Assembly: GCA_022478985.1 (NCBI GenBank)
Contig: JAKSZP010017332.1
Span: forward strand, 59,774 to 123,773
Direction of reading: 5' to 3'
Length of the DNA stretch: 64,000 bases
DNA from: Massospora cicadina
Taxonomy: Eukaryota > Entomophthoromycota > Entomophthoromycetes > Entomophthorales > Entomophthoraceae
This document shows, one piece after another, positions 48,160 to 60,313 of the stretch. Below the pieces are notes generated by a model. The model worked only from the letters and a program-made list of their open reading frames with translations. It had not been told where the DNA came from and did not search any database. Numbering within the stretch: position 1 is the first letter of the stretch; the number at the start of each line of letters is the position of its first letter. Position numbers and translations under genes: made by a program.

Positions 48160-51008
48160 ATTGCTATAAGCGAACTGGGCAAGTGGGAAATCATCTGCCC
48201 AAGTATCCTGGGCGGCTGAAGCATAACAGCGCAAATACTGTTCCAAAGTTTGGTTAACCCGCTCAGTTTGCCCGTCAGACTGTGGGTGGTAAGAAGTGAA
48301 ATAAAAGGGGGTAACTTTTTGGATGGATAATAGCTCATTTCAAAATTGCACTGTAAATTGGGGTCCACGGTCACTGATGATCTCCTGTGGGAGATTAAAC
48401 ATTGAGAATATATGGCGTACGAAGAGCTGAGCAGTTTCTTCAGATGTGATCGCAGAAGTACAGGAAATAAAAAGGGAGAATTTTGTGAATTGATCAACCA
48501 CCACCATCACTGCCATGAACCCATTAGAACATAAGAGTTCAACAATAAAATACACAGAAACCAACGTCCATGGACCCTCCGCCTGTTGTAATAGGTGTAG
48601 GAGACCCTTCCTCCCTGAACGGTCTGACTTTGCCTAAGCACAGGTAACGCAATTGGCAATCCAAATTGGAACTTCCTTTATCAAGCCCACCCATTTATAG
48701 GTTTGCTTAATCAGTTCAAAGCATTTTTGTTGTCCAGATGGCCAACTGTGGGAGGGTTATGATGTGCATGAAATACCTTAGCTCAGAAGAGAAGGGGAAC
48801 CCAAATTCTTGACCTAAAATAGATGAGTCTCTCCACCAAGGAGTACAGAGAGTGTTTATGGTTTTGAAGGGTCAATTGCTCAAATATTTCCACCCCTTTG
48901 GGGCAAGTCATTTGACCAGCTAAGACCTGAGCAACAAGTGGGGCTTTGGGGGCAAGGGCGGCGGAAGAGATGATGGGGGGAACAATTGACAAAATCTGGG
49001 AAGCAGGAATAATGGTAATGAGATCCACTTCATCCAAATCCGTGGGCCAGTGGGCAGGATTTTGGCTGAGAAAATTATGAAGCATGTTGAGCACACCTTT
49101 TACAGATTCATATTTGAAATTAAAACTTCACAAGTCCCAGTATGTTTGCGCTTGCTGGTGTGCCAATTTCTGGGGTTTTTCAAAAATACAAGAGAGCCTG
49201 GTGATCAGTGCGGACCATTAACTCATGTTGAGCACCCTGTAACAGGTACCCCATAGAGTTAATGCCCATGCTACAGCTGCCAACTCCTTGTCATAGATGG
49301 CCCAAACCTGCTCTGTAGAGGTAAACTTTTGGGAAAAATAGGCGACTGGATGTTCCAAGCCATTGTGCTCTTTGAGTAACACCACTCCCACTGCTACCAA
49401 GGAGGCATCACATGCAACAATATATGGCTTGGCGGGATCCACGTGTTTCAAAATGGGAGGGGATAGAAACACCTCTTTGAATGATTTGAACGCCTGTTGG
49501 CATTTGGGCGTCCAGCAGAATGGTACGTTCTTCCCTGTAAGAGGGTGGAGCAGGGCAGCAAGCTGGGAAAGTGCTGGGGAAATTTTTTAATAAATGATGG
49601 TTCTCAAGAAGCTCCATAATTGTTTCTGGGTTGTTGTAGTTGGCCATTCTTGGATAGCATCCAACTTATCAGGAGGAATCACATAGCCATCTTTAAGGAT
49701 GAGGTTCCTGAGAAAGATAACTTCCTCCTTTATAGAACTCACATTTGGAAGGCTTAACAAACAAGCCTGCTTTATGCAAGGAGGCCATGACCACTTTCAA
49801 GTCAATAGCATGTTGTTTGGGAGTCGGGGAGTGAACCAGAATGTTGTCAATATATGCAACCGCACAAGTAAACCAGAGGTCACCCAGTACAGGTCAATCA
49901 TACATTGAAACGTGGCGGGAGCATTCTTCATCCCAAAGGACATTATGCGGAATTGGAAAATGCCTCGCTTCATCCAGATTGCTGTTAACCATTTTTTCCC
50001 TTTCATTACCCAAATTTGGTTAAAAGCGTTGATGAGATCCAGCTTGGAAAACACCCAAGATTTGGCGATTGATTGGATTATTGTTTGCTCTAAAGACAGA
50101 GGGCAGGGATCAGAAACTGTAACTTTATTTAAGTGTCCATAGTCCACCAGGGGTGGAGGGAACCATCAAATTTTTTAGCAAAGATGATGGAAGACGCAAC
50201 TGGCAAGTCTTCTTAAACAACCACCATTTTTTCAACATATTGTCCATCCAAGTGTTGAGCACAACCTCCTCTTCCGCTGTGTGGGGATACAACGGGCAGC
50301 TGATATTCACCAACTCCACCATTGTACGAAATCCATAGTCAAATCTAGTGTGAGGAGGCAGACGATCCACCTTTTTAAAATTGAAAATGTTTTGATAGCG
50401 CATTAGACATTCTGGAAAATTGGACAGTATGCTCTCAGGAGAGATGAGGGAAGTGATAGAACTGCGACCTTGAGCTTTCTTAAGAGTGTTAATTAGGGGG
50501 AATTCACCCTTCAGTTGATCATTAATGAATGACAGCATGTTACATTCCAGGTATTTCTTGACATGTTACTGGCGCCACCATCCCACTCCTAAGATCATCA
50601 GAAGCACCAAGTTTGGCATAGAAGAAAAGCGATCACAGAAGCTGAACTGTGTATTGAAAATGTGACTTGTTGGCAAACCAGGTATGAGGTTTGGGAGGCT
50701 GATGATGCAACCATTACTGAAGGGCCTGCATCCAGGTCAAGTTCAAATTGCTGGGCCAGTTCTACACTCATAAAATTACCCGTGGCTCTGGTGTTCACCA
50801 GGGCCTCAAAGGAGTCGTAATGGGACCCAACACTAATCTTCATGGGTAGTAAGAAGTAAGTGAAGCTCTCTTTATTGGTAGTTGTGGATGAATCCAGTGA
50901 TACCAAAGAGATGCTAGTGGGGTCAGGTGAAACTACTAGGCTCTTGTGGGGGGTAAACTCGTTGCAAGTCAGGATGTCAGATCCTACTGACATGGGCAAA
51001 ATAGCCAT
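48160..51008 (-). pseudogene. Element E protease, RT, RNase H and integrase core
   Basis: Translation starts at the ATG at 51008 (MAILPMSVGSDILTCNEF). The protease site reads EALVNTRATGNFMS near 50770, where DTG is expected; both changes fit G-to-A mutation. RT (50147 leftward) has MDYGHLNKVTVSDPCPLSLE and FSKLDLINAFNQIWVMKG, and after a frameshift VAYIDNILVHS near 49840-49865. RNase H (49218-49472): VACDASLVAVGVVLLKEHNG and YDKELAAVAWALTLW. Integrase core (48340-48564): MAVMVVVDQFTKFSLFISC and IISDRGPQFTVQF. The frame meets the D2 insertion at 48164. Multiple stops and frameshifts are present. Confidence 0.85.
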
Positions 51009-51168
51009 GGCAACTATGGGATGTGGGTTTGAAGTTTTGAGTGAAACTGGACTATTGTGGACAGGAAAATCTTCTTCACAACATGGTTCAGTTGAAAAGG
51101 AGGGATTATTGCTGCACCAATATCTACAAGAAAGGCGAAAATGGTTAAAAATAATGGTTGGTTGATTA

Positions 51169-52317
51169 TGTCAGGGAAACAGCATGTAAGAATTAGACTG
51201 GCCTGACAGCCTAGGTGCCAGAGCACCCAAACGGCAAACCAGAATGCCAAAGACACTTATGCTGGTATGATGGATATGGAACTGGAAAGAAATTTCACCA
51301 AAAGCTGCTGGTGAGCCAGAATCTCATACAGGCACATAATAAAATACCAGACGAGTATAGCTGTTAACCCTGAGGGGAGTGTGAGGGTCAGTGGAATAGG
51401 CGGTTTATTTTCCAATATATAAAACTAATTTTTGGGAAAGGGTTTTGATGGAAAATTTTAAGGAAGAAAATTTGACCAACAATTTTCTCAGTGTGATGCA
51501 ACTGATTAAATAGTGGTCAATTGGAGAGGAAACAAGCCAGGATGGGTCCCTCATGTTCAACCTAACTAAGAATTATTCAGGAATGGGGACAGATAATTTA
51601 ACTGGGAACTGACATTGAATAATTTGGCGGCAGGCTGAGTTGCTGTCAGTTCAACCTCAGATGCCCAAAATGAGACTCAACTGCGTTTCCAGCAGTTGGT
51701 GTGATGTCATCTAGCCTGACAAGCAGTGGGAATCCCCCAAGGCCACCCCACATAGGGGCAGTCTCAATTGGTTGGGAATGGGTTTGGGATGCCCAACCCA
51801 CCCGTGCCCGGTCACTGGTCCTTTTGTTCAGTTAAAAGCATTGCATCAGCCGCAACACCCAATTGGATGGAAGGGAGCTTCAAATTATTGCTGATGGTAT
51901 TTGATGCTGCTACCTGCACATTGGGGATCATCCCTGACAATTTTGAGAGGGGATAATTTTGATAAACGAGGTGTTGACTGAATCAAAACTGTCAGCAATT
52001 CCAGCCAATGAGTCAATCTTCATTCATTTTTAACTATATGGATCCCCATCGGGCTTGTTTCCACTCATTTTCAAACTGATTGACTTCATTTCGGCAATTT
52101 TGGTGCAAATTTCCCTGATCAGGTGTAATAATTTGGGAGAGATGAATGTGGGCACTGGGGGAGAATTTAGAGAGAGAGCTGTTACCCAGCGCTCATCTAC
52201 CATGTGGGCAAGATAACCCTGGGTGATGAGGGGTACAGCCACTCTCTTTGGAGCCTTTTTGCTTGGAAATGGGAAGATGGCCCGATCAACACACAGGGGA
52301 TGTTCCACAGACTTACA
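51169..52317 (-). repeat. Element E 5' LTR
   Basis: TGTCAGGGAAACA... to ...CAGACTTACA, paired with 39953-41101. It borders the pol start by only about 160 bp. Confidence 0.92.
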
Positions 52318-52322
52318 GATAT
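52318..52322. repeat. Target-site duplication of element E (right)
   Basis: GATAT, identical to 39948-39952. Confidence 0.85.
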
Positions 52323-53204
52323 GTGACCTCAGTAGTAAGAGTGGCCAAGTATCCCTCCCCATTCTTTGATATAAAATCATACCAGGGTGACATGTTACTG
52401 CTAAATGAAGAGTTTGGTGATAATTTACTGGCGTTTTTAGCTTTAAATAAAGACCATTTTGGGTATTTTCTACTGACTGCTATCCTTTCCTCCCCTTTAG
52501 GGAAATTCAGCACCACTATTATGGTGGATACTGGCGCCACTGAAAACTTTATGAACCAGTGCCTAGCTGACTATCTTGGGCTGAGTTACCTGCCAGGTAG
52601 TATGTTTAGGGGAGGGGCATCCCAAGGTAATTTCACTCTGAAAATCATTGGGGCAGTGGGCTATCAGGTTGGCAAATACCAATTGTCCAATCACTTCCAA
52701 GCTATCAAAAACCTCCTGTACCCTATCATTTTGGGTGTGGAGTTGTGGCAAAAGTTTACATTAGAACCAAATTGAAAGAATACCCTATCTCCAACAGTAA
52801 AGAATGGTCGCACACTTATTGTTCTTTTGTCTGAGGCTGGCGCTCTGGGCGACTTGCCTCACTGGCCCCACATTCATACCCTTAACTTGGCCTCTGTGCT
52901 GAAGCCCATAGTGGTGGTTCACCTACCTTATTGTTTGGAGGGTTTGGAATCTTATTTTGATGCAGCTTCAACTGATGCACTACCTGATCATTCTGAGTAT
53001 GACTGTGACTTCAAACTCACAGTGTATCTGGTGCGTATTTCTTCTCCCATTTACCCCTTGATCATCTGGGAGGAAGAGGCGTTAGATGTTTGGGTGAAGG
53101 AGCAGTTAACCAAAGGCGCGATTTTTCATTGGACCTCTCCTGTTTTCTCCTCCCTTATTTTTGTTGAGAAAGCTGATGGTACTCTACGCCCATGTGTAGA
53201 CTAT

Positions 53205-53911
53205 TGTCAGGGCAAAGCCTGACATGAAAGATATCCCTGATATATCATTCCTTATTGATATAATATATGATATATGTAATCAGCTTAAACAATCAAAGAT
53301 GATAGCAAAGTCACATAGCAGGTGAATATTGAGTCATATGAGTCGATTCAAGCCTATCAAATTTAAATCAAACATAAAAACACCTGGGGCCAGGTCTTAG
53401 TAGTCCTAACTAGTCAGTTGACTACTAGTCTAAGCTTTGGTTATTTAAGACAGAAAGAGCCTAAAGAATCTAAAGCTAGATAAGAATCAAGTAAGCCCTA
53501 AAGCTAGTTCAATTAGTCTGAAAAGTGAATATAAGCTGAATATTTCTAAAATCATTACTTGCAGTCAATAAAGTTAAGATGATTCTAAATACTTACTTGA
53601 TTTACTTGCTTTTGATCCTTAGTAAAGTACAAGGATATATTATCAAGCATATATCAATTAAATAACTCTTAAAATCCAAACATTTCCTCTAACAATTTCA
53701 CAATTACCCACTGTCACTGGTATCTTGTCCCTAACAGGGGTTGGTCTAGCTGAAACTCTACAACCTATATTAGGGCCCATCAGACCTTTATTCACAGCTT
53801 TAATATTTTTTATCCGCATCCTTCCCTTGTTATATTGTACTCTTAGCTCAGGCATGGTAAGTTCACGAGTTGCTATGCCAGACTGGGTTAAAGATATTCC
53901 AGTTCCTGACA
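53205..53911. repeat. Solo LTR inserted in D1 RT
   Basis: A 707 bp segment starts TGTCAGGGC and ends TTCCTGACA, a 7 bp inverted terminal pair (TGTCAGG/CCTGACA). Flanking bases are ACTAT and ACTTT. Removing it restores the RT frame of D1 relative to D2. It contains no domain, and a short ORF near its right end is not recognised. No full element of this family is in the window. Confidence 0.75.
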
Positions 53912-55494
53912 ACTTTGTGAACCTCAACAACGTTACTGTACCAGACCTCCATCCCATCCCTTTGAATTCACAGATTGCTCGCTACATGGAGAAGGTGAAG
54001 GTCTTCTCCAATCTGGATTGCCTCGATGTGTTCATTCAGATCTGGATAAAGAAGGGCTAGGAGTGGTTAACTGCATTTCGCACCAGAAAAGGAATTTTCC
54101 AGTTTTGGGTCATGCCCTTTGGGCTTTAGAATGTCCTGCTATATTCCAACGCCATATTGATGCAGCTTTGGGGGACCTGCTTGGGGTATGTGCGGTTGCT
54201 TACATAGATGCTATTTTGGTGTTTTGCCCTGATCATGAGTCTCATGCAGTACATCTTTGGCAAGTGGTGGAGAGTTTAAAGGCAGCCAGCCTTACGCTGA
54301 AGATCAGCAAGTGTGAATTTTTTAAGTCCCAGGTCACCTTTTTGGGCAACGTCATGTTTGACCAAGGGCATATGATAACTCCAGACAAGGAGAAGGCGAT
54401 TTGTGAGCGGCCCACCCCCACTCCGGTCAAGGAATTGAGGAGCTTTTTGGGGATGTGTACGTTTCTCAAGAAGTTCACACCTAATCTTTCTGAGGTGGCA
54501 GCTCCCTTATACAAGGCTAGCGGTGCTAAGGTGCTTCAGTGGTCCCCCGTTTTGGGGGATGCTTTCCAAGCAGTGAAGTGCACCCTGTTTTCCAAGTCTG
54601 TTCTTCACCATGTTGAGCCTCCAAAGGAGTTCATTGTTTCTACTGATGCCTCCAAATTCGCCATAGTGGCCGCCTTGTTACAAATAGGCAAAGATGGGAT
54701 AGGGCATCCGGTGGAATATTTTCTAGGAAAATGTCTTTGCCAGAGTTGAATTACTCCATTTACGACAAGGAGTTACTAGCAGTGGTGGAGGCACTGACAT
54801 ATTGGCGCCACCACTTGCATGGCTCTACCCAACCGTTCCATGTATGTACAGATCACCGTGCCTTGCTGTACTACCTCGCCTCTCAAGTCCAAACCCACGG
54901 CAGACCCAGTGGCATGAGACCCTTGCCCAATTTGCCTTTTCTTATGAATTTACCAAGGGCAAGGATAATGGTTTGGCAGATGCTTTAAGCCGCAACCCTG
55001 CTTTGGCTCCTGATCCAAAGGAGGTAGAAGTCCATTACACACTAGTGATGATTCCTCCAAATAAAATTCTGTCACAATTATCCCCTCCCCTGGCCAACGG
55101 GCCAGCGCTTGCACCTCTGGAAAAGGCGGAGAAATATGGTATGTTCAGAAAGATTGTCCTTTCTCAGCTTCTGTCAGCCAGATATAATATGGTACTTACT
55201 AAGAGCGCTGTAAATCAAGAGGGCCTATCCAGGGGTTATTACGTAAAGGATAAAATGGTTTGGTTTCAGGGGCGCCTTTGGTACCTGCTGGACCACTGCA
55301 CCTGGAAATCATCTGGGACCAACATGATGGAATCACCATTGATCATCCAGGGAAAGCAAAGACCTTGGAGTTGATAAGTCACACCTACAATTGGAAGGGC
55401 TTGCATGCTCATGTGAAGCGGTATTGTAAGGAGTGCCTGGTATGCAACCAGATGAAAACAATCTTTAACCTTTAGCGGGGTTGTTGGTACCAGT

Positions 55495-56280
55495 TGTGAC
55501 GGTTGAAGTTTATCCTCAACATCACATTTCCCTGATCTTTGATAAGACAGGACAGGCTGGTGTGGAAGATGGAGGGAGTGATAGAGCATTAGTCTTGGAT
55601 AGACCCCAGGTTGAGACTAAGATTGGGGAAGGACGACGGTTAGATGTTTCATCAGGCCTGGGGTCAAACCAAATGGTTTTGAAGTGGGTGGTAACTAGGT
55701 TAAAGTTGGATTTGAATCATAATCTGAACGATTCTTGGGTATGGTGGTTCAGCCACTACAGAATTCAATCCAGCCTAAAACAATTGGGGTTTGCTTATGG
55801 CATGTTTCAAAAGACATAACGTCAGGCATGGCGAATGAGCTCAATCTATGCTTGCACCAGAGAGCTATAAGAGAAAGGACCTGAGAACGTGAGGTTTTCT
55901 AGTTCCATTTCCTATCAACTTGCCTAAATATATCAAGTAAATCCGTTACTAAGCATTATCTATTTTTATTACTGTCTTCTGAGGTTTATATTGATTATTT
56001 AGTCTAACAGCGGCCATGTTTGGCCTATACAAACAGGAGTTGGACTTTGAGAGCGATATTGGGAAGGCTATCGCCTCCCTATACACCTTGTCTTGGAGTC
56101 AGGGCATGTTGCTGGGGGTAAGCATATTTGCAACTGTCCTCCAAGGGGTGTTTATCCGTGGCTCCTGTAGCACACGCACTAGGAGAATGGTCTCAGGGAC
56201 CTTGTCTGCCCTTTGGTCATTGACTTGGGCCCTGCTTCCCAATTCATTCATGGCTCACTGGAAGGAGCCAGTGCTTTACA
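55495..56280. repeat. Solo LTR inserted in D1 integrase
   Basis: A 786 bp segment starts TGTGACGG and ends GCTTTACA, flanked by an exact duplication CCAGT (55490-55494 and 56281-56285). D2 has uninterrupted sequence here (GTACCAGTCCAAAAGG). A 93-codon open frame inside it (56016-56297) is likely chance. Confidence 0.85.
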
Positions 56281-57453
56281 CCAGTCCAAAAGGCTGATGG
56301 GCCCTAGACTTCCCTCTTGGTTGATTTTATTGTGGAACTACCTGTCTCTGATGGTTATGATGCCATCATGGTAGTGGTGGAACATTTTACAAAGTTTGCC
56401 CACTTCATTCCTTGAAGAACTACAATAACTGCGGCTGAGATGGCTAAGCTCTATAACACACATGTGTTTGCAATTCATGGGTTTCTTCAAGAGATTATCT
56501 GTGACTGGGGACCCCAATTTACCTCCATTTTTTGGGAAGAGTTGTGTAAGGCTCTTCAGATTCGCCCTTGCCGTTCAACTGCCTATCACCCTCAATCAGA
56601 TGGGCAGACTGAATGAGTGAACCTGTGCTTGGAGCAGTTCCTGCAGTGTTACACCACCGCGGATCATTTAGATTGGGCTTCTCACCTTCCTATGACCCAA
56701 TTTAGTCACAACAACACGTTGCATTCTTCAATCAGTTGTTCCCCTTTTTGCCAGCCATGGCTTTAACCCCACCTTTAACATGGAGCCCAGCTGTGGGTCT
56801 AAGGTTGAAGTGGTGGTGGACTTTGCCAAGACAATCAAGAAGGTCCACTAGGGGGTTTCCACAAGCTTGGAGGTGGCAAGGAAAGTGTATAAGGAGAATG
56901 CTGATGGGAAGCGCCAAGTGGGTCTGGCATACAAGGAAGGGGATCTCATGATGCTTGATGCTCATAACATCCCTATCAAATAGCCATGCAAAAGCTGGGA
57001 CCAAAGAGGATTGGCCCATACCGCGTTGTTAAAAAGGTGGGCCATGCCTCATACTAGTTAGATATTACTTCTTCATTTCAGATCTTCTCTGTCTTTCATT
57101 AGAGAAAATTGACATTGTTCAAAGGCCCCCCACCAGAGACTCATGAGGCCTATCTTGTGGATGAAGCGCTAGAGTGGGAAGTGGATGAAATAGTTGCAAT
57201 CATCACATTAAAAAAAGACATGAGTATCTGGTATCATGGAAGGGGTTTGATGCTGCAGAGAACAGTTGGGTTCCAGCACGCAACTGTGTGCATGCCCAAG
57301 ATCTGATTGAAGCCTCCCGCAAGCATTATCCCAGGCTGACAGATTTCAATCCAAACCGACCATTGCCACTATAAAGTTGGCCCCAGTCCACAAGAATTTT
57401 CCCTTGCGCAAGCCCCTGGAGGGGGGTTGAGCACCATCAGGAGGAGAGGGTAA

Positions 57454-58302
57454 TGTCATGGTTAAATGACATCATAGTGAGGACCAACCCTAAGGATAAG
57501 GATGGGCACCAGGAGTCCCAGAAGGTGAAGTTACAGGCCCTCCCTGACCTGAGGCATACCCTAGACCAACGCTGGGTACAGGCAAAATATGCCCAGGTTG
57601 GTACTAGTGAGGTGCCAAATGCTCAGCCCCTTAAGTTGGCCCAGGCGTTAAAACGGACAGTTTACATAATCAATGCAGATGGTTTGATTCAGTTAGTCAA
57701 GGAACATGGTTTTGAAACCCTTTCTATTTTGAAATGATGCATTTAGGTTGGATCCAACTTCAATCAATTACTCTAGTGAATTCAGTTTTGGTGTTTTCTA
57801 CCAATTCAAATGGTACCCTTTGCCTATTGGTGAGTCAGTGCTTGCACCCACTTCAGCAAACCCCATGTTTCCCCAATGTAGTTTAATTCTGTTTCTCATG
57901 ACCAACACTCCTTGTTGGTCAACTTCCCAATAAACCTTTTCCCATTTTATGTTTTTATTTGTACTATTTCAAATAATCCTGTGCATAAACTTCTTTGAGG
58001 AGGTCTTGTGCTTCATTAACCTTGCCATGCTCAATACAATCAAGCTATCCCCTAGTGCACCGTTGGTTTTCTAAGGTTCCCTTCAACCTGGATCGCTTAT
58101 CCCCTTCCTCATTGTGCACTGTGTCACTTTTGGTGGGTTGTTTATAATAATCATTGCACTTTTCTGCCCAAGTTGTTATTGCTTCAGTACCCTCTGCTGG
58201 GCTCTAATAACTTTTGTACTAATGGCTAGTTCCCTGGCGTTGGCCTTATGCACCATGCACTACCACGCTGGGAACAGGAGATTTATAGACACTCTCCTTA
58301 CA
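57454..58302 (+). repeat. D1 3' LTR
   Basis: Begins TGTCATGGTTAAATGAC after the polypurine stretch AGGAGGAGAGGGTAA and ends CTCTCCTTACA. A perfect 9 bp hairpin, TGACCAACA...TGTTGGTCA (57899-57921), sits just before CCCAATAAACC. Confidence 0.9.
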
Positions 58303-58438
58303 AATTCTGCATATTCAGCAGTTGCAGTGTCTCAGGATGATTCTTTGCCAAAGCAAGCTGGATGCGACATGGCCAGCATCTGAGAAACTTTATATCAGTT
58401 TTTGTGATTTATCAGTGGGGCCATGTAGTGAGCACCAC
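58303..58438 (-). pseudogene. Element C gag start and leader
   Basis: The minus strand between the D1 insertion and the C 5' LTR contains ATGTCGCATCCAGC near 58370, giving MSHPACFGKESS and then a stop, before the frame meets 38493 beyond D1. The PBS, TGGTGCTCACTACA, is at 58425-58438, one base from the LTR. Continuity with 38493 is supported by the near-duplicated AATTC/AGTTC. Confidence 0.6.
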
Positions 58439-58939
58439 TGTTTATAAAATTGGCAGAACTGTTAAGATATGCCATAAGGGTTTTTGCACAGGGTTTAGCC
58501 CACTGAGCAATAGGACCAACAATATGATGATTGTTGCCCTTGAAAACAACAGAATAAACTAATTTAATAAATATGGAGCACTTGCTCCCACTACACTATT
58601 TTATTTCATATAATAAACGCAGTGGATCCTAGTTGTTTTGCTCTCTCTAAACTATTAACAACTATTTCTCTTAATCATCTCATCTCACCTATATTGTAGT
58701 AACTTTGGATGATACTGCTTCCATGGCTTAGTAATTTAATTTGCTGTATCTCATCAGTTCTAGCAACTCTTCATTTGTTACTTTCATGATCACCTAATTT
58801 AAAGCAATTTCCCAACAACCCAATATTGCTTCACCTCAATGCGCTCAAATAATCATTAATAATATTAAACTTGGTGGATCCTATCCATTCTGCCATAATG
58901 ACTTAGGGATGATTGTCCAGTCATATCAGAATCACAACA
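58439..58939 (-). repeat. Element C 5' LTR
   Basis: TGTTTATAAAATTGG... to ...AATCACAACA, 501 bp, pairs with 33189-33688. Confidence 0.92.
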
Positions 58940-59455
58940 ATTATAATGAAATTTTACAAAATTAAAATGGAACTTAAGTGGGATCAACATCTTTCATTGA
59001 AAAGTTATTTAAATTAGTCTATTAGTTTCTGATTTATGCACAAATAAACAGAAAAAATTATACAGGTCAAATTGAGAACCTCCTCCTTTTAAAAATCAGT
59101 TGAGAATGAGAGAAAACTATCCCCTTCCAAAAATCAAAGGTAAAGAAAAATACAAAAGTACTTTGATCAAGTTGACTAGCAATGTGGGAGAGAAAACAAT
59201 TTATTAAAATAGATTATAAAATATATTCTGTGACTTTTCTTTCATGTTACACTTCTAAAAAAACTTAATTAAATTACCCAAATAAATTGATATTTTTGAG
59301 CTGAATTTAAGTATGATAAATAAATAAAATATTCAGCCCAAACAAGTTACATGAGTAAACATTAATGTCATAACCAACTACCAATTACTTTGCAAAGCCA
59401 TTGAACCCATCAAAATTGACAAAATTACCAACTACTCATCCAAAATAATGAACCT
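58940..59455. other. AT-rich spacer, no gene seen
   Basis: High AT content, many short A/T runs, no coding frame, no recognisable repeat end. Confidence 0.6.
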
Positions 59456-59472
59456 AATAATTCAACTAACCA

Positions 59473-59764
59473 AGGGAGGATACCCCAGTGGTAGAGTATA
59501 GACCCTCTACCACTGCCTCCCGAGTTCGATCCCGGTAATGGACTTTGGGTAGGGGACGATTTTGACTGTGTTGGTTTTGCGCGCCAATGCCCCGAACCGA
59601 GATAGCAAATAGCAAAGGCAGTCCATGGAATTCCTGGCCTATCATACGCCGCGCATGGAGGTTTTCCGGGTTTTATCCTCCTTTCCCATTTTCTTCACTT
59701 CCCTAATCGGTGCGGTATCGTCCCCAGGTCGGCCCACCTCGAATAAAATTTAAATTTAAATTTA
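59473..59764 (+). mobile_element. tRNA-derived SINE, copy 1 (full length)
   Basis: The 292 bp body is flanked by an exact 17 bp duplication, AATAATTCAACTAACCA (59456-59472 and 59765-59781). The head has pol III box A-like ATACCCCAGTGGTAGAG and box B-like GAGTTCGATCCCGG in tRNA spacing. A unique body follows, ending CCCACCTCGAATAAA and then TTTAAA repeats. The CAGTGGTAGAG/CTCTACCACTG perfect inverted repeat (59486-59515) replaces the normal D and anticodon arms, so it is not a tRNA gene. It would be transcribed by RNA polymerase III and mobilised by a LINE. Confidence 0.92.
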
Positions 59765-60061
59765 AATAATTCAACTAACCACCAATTTCTAACAGCTTAT
59801 TAAAACCATTGAACTTATTAAATTGCCTAAATCACACACACAAACATATAGATTAAATCTAGTTTTTACCAAAGTTACCTGATAAAAAATCCAGTGGACT
59901 TGCACTGACAAAATGCAAACTGACTTTAAGATTTTGTTGAATTTTTTAATGTGAAATCAAGTGAACATTCAAAGAAAGAGTAATATTTATTATATAAAAA
60001 TCAAAATAAATTTAGATTGTGTTATTAAATTAGTATTTAAAAATATGATGATCTACTAAGT

Positions 60062-60313
60062 CACCGCCTCCCGAGTTCGATCCCGGTAATGGACTTTGGG
60101 TAGGGGATGATTTTGACTATGTTGGTTTTGCGCACCAATGCTCTGAACCGAGATAGCGAATAGCAAAGGCGGTCCATGGAGTTCCTGGCCTATCATACGC
60201 CGTGCATGGAGGTTTTCCGGGTTTTATCCTCCTTTCCCATTTTCTTCACTTCCCTAATCGGTGCGGTATCGTCCCCAGGTTGACCCACCTCGAATAAAAT
60301 AAAAAAAATAAAA
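60062..60313 (+). mobile_element. tRNA-derived SINE, copy 2 (5'-truncated)
   Basis: Begins CACCGCCTCCCGAGTTCGAT, just inside the 3' arm of the hairpin, so box A is missing and box B is kept. A perfect 17 bp duplication, ATGATGATCTACTAAGT, flanks it (60045-60061 and 60314-60330). Truncation therefore happened during insertion, as in target-primed reverse transcription. The tail ends AATAAAATAAAAAAAAT. Confidence 0.92.

Larger units (their letters stand above)
52323..57365 (+). pseudogene. D1 pol: protease, RT, RNase H, integrase, chromodomain (in pieces)
   Basis: Protease keeps the active triad as IMVDTGATENFMN (DTG at 52527-52535). RT starts FHWTSPVFSSLIFVEKADG (about 53100-53200), is cut by a solo LTR (53205-53911), and continues with LNNVTVPDLHPIPLNSQIA. 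The catalytic box is AYIDAILVFCPD, with Ala for the second Asp (about 54200). RNase H: STDASKFAIVAALLQIGKDG and YDKELLAVVEALTYW (54640-54800). The integrase finger CKECLVCNQMK ends at 55460, and a second solo LTR (55495-56280) follows. The core continues with ICDWGPQFTSIFWEEL (about 56500) and SDGQTE (56600). A shifted chromodomain begins EWEVDEIVAI near 57180. Non-functional. Confidence 0.85.

Noticed and set aside
56016..56297. 93-codon frame inside a solo LTR as a membrane protein gene
   Set aside because: It lies within a TG...CA segment flanked by a 5 bp duplication and runs past its end into D1 sequence. No homolog is recognised and chance openness is likely.
59473..59560. A functional tRNA gene at the SINE heads
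   Set aside because: Box A and box B are present, but the D and anticodon arms are replaced by one long hairpin and no acceptor stem closes. The sequence is repeated with target duplications, so it is a SINE.
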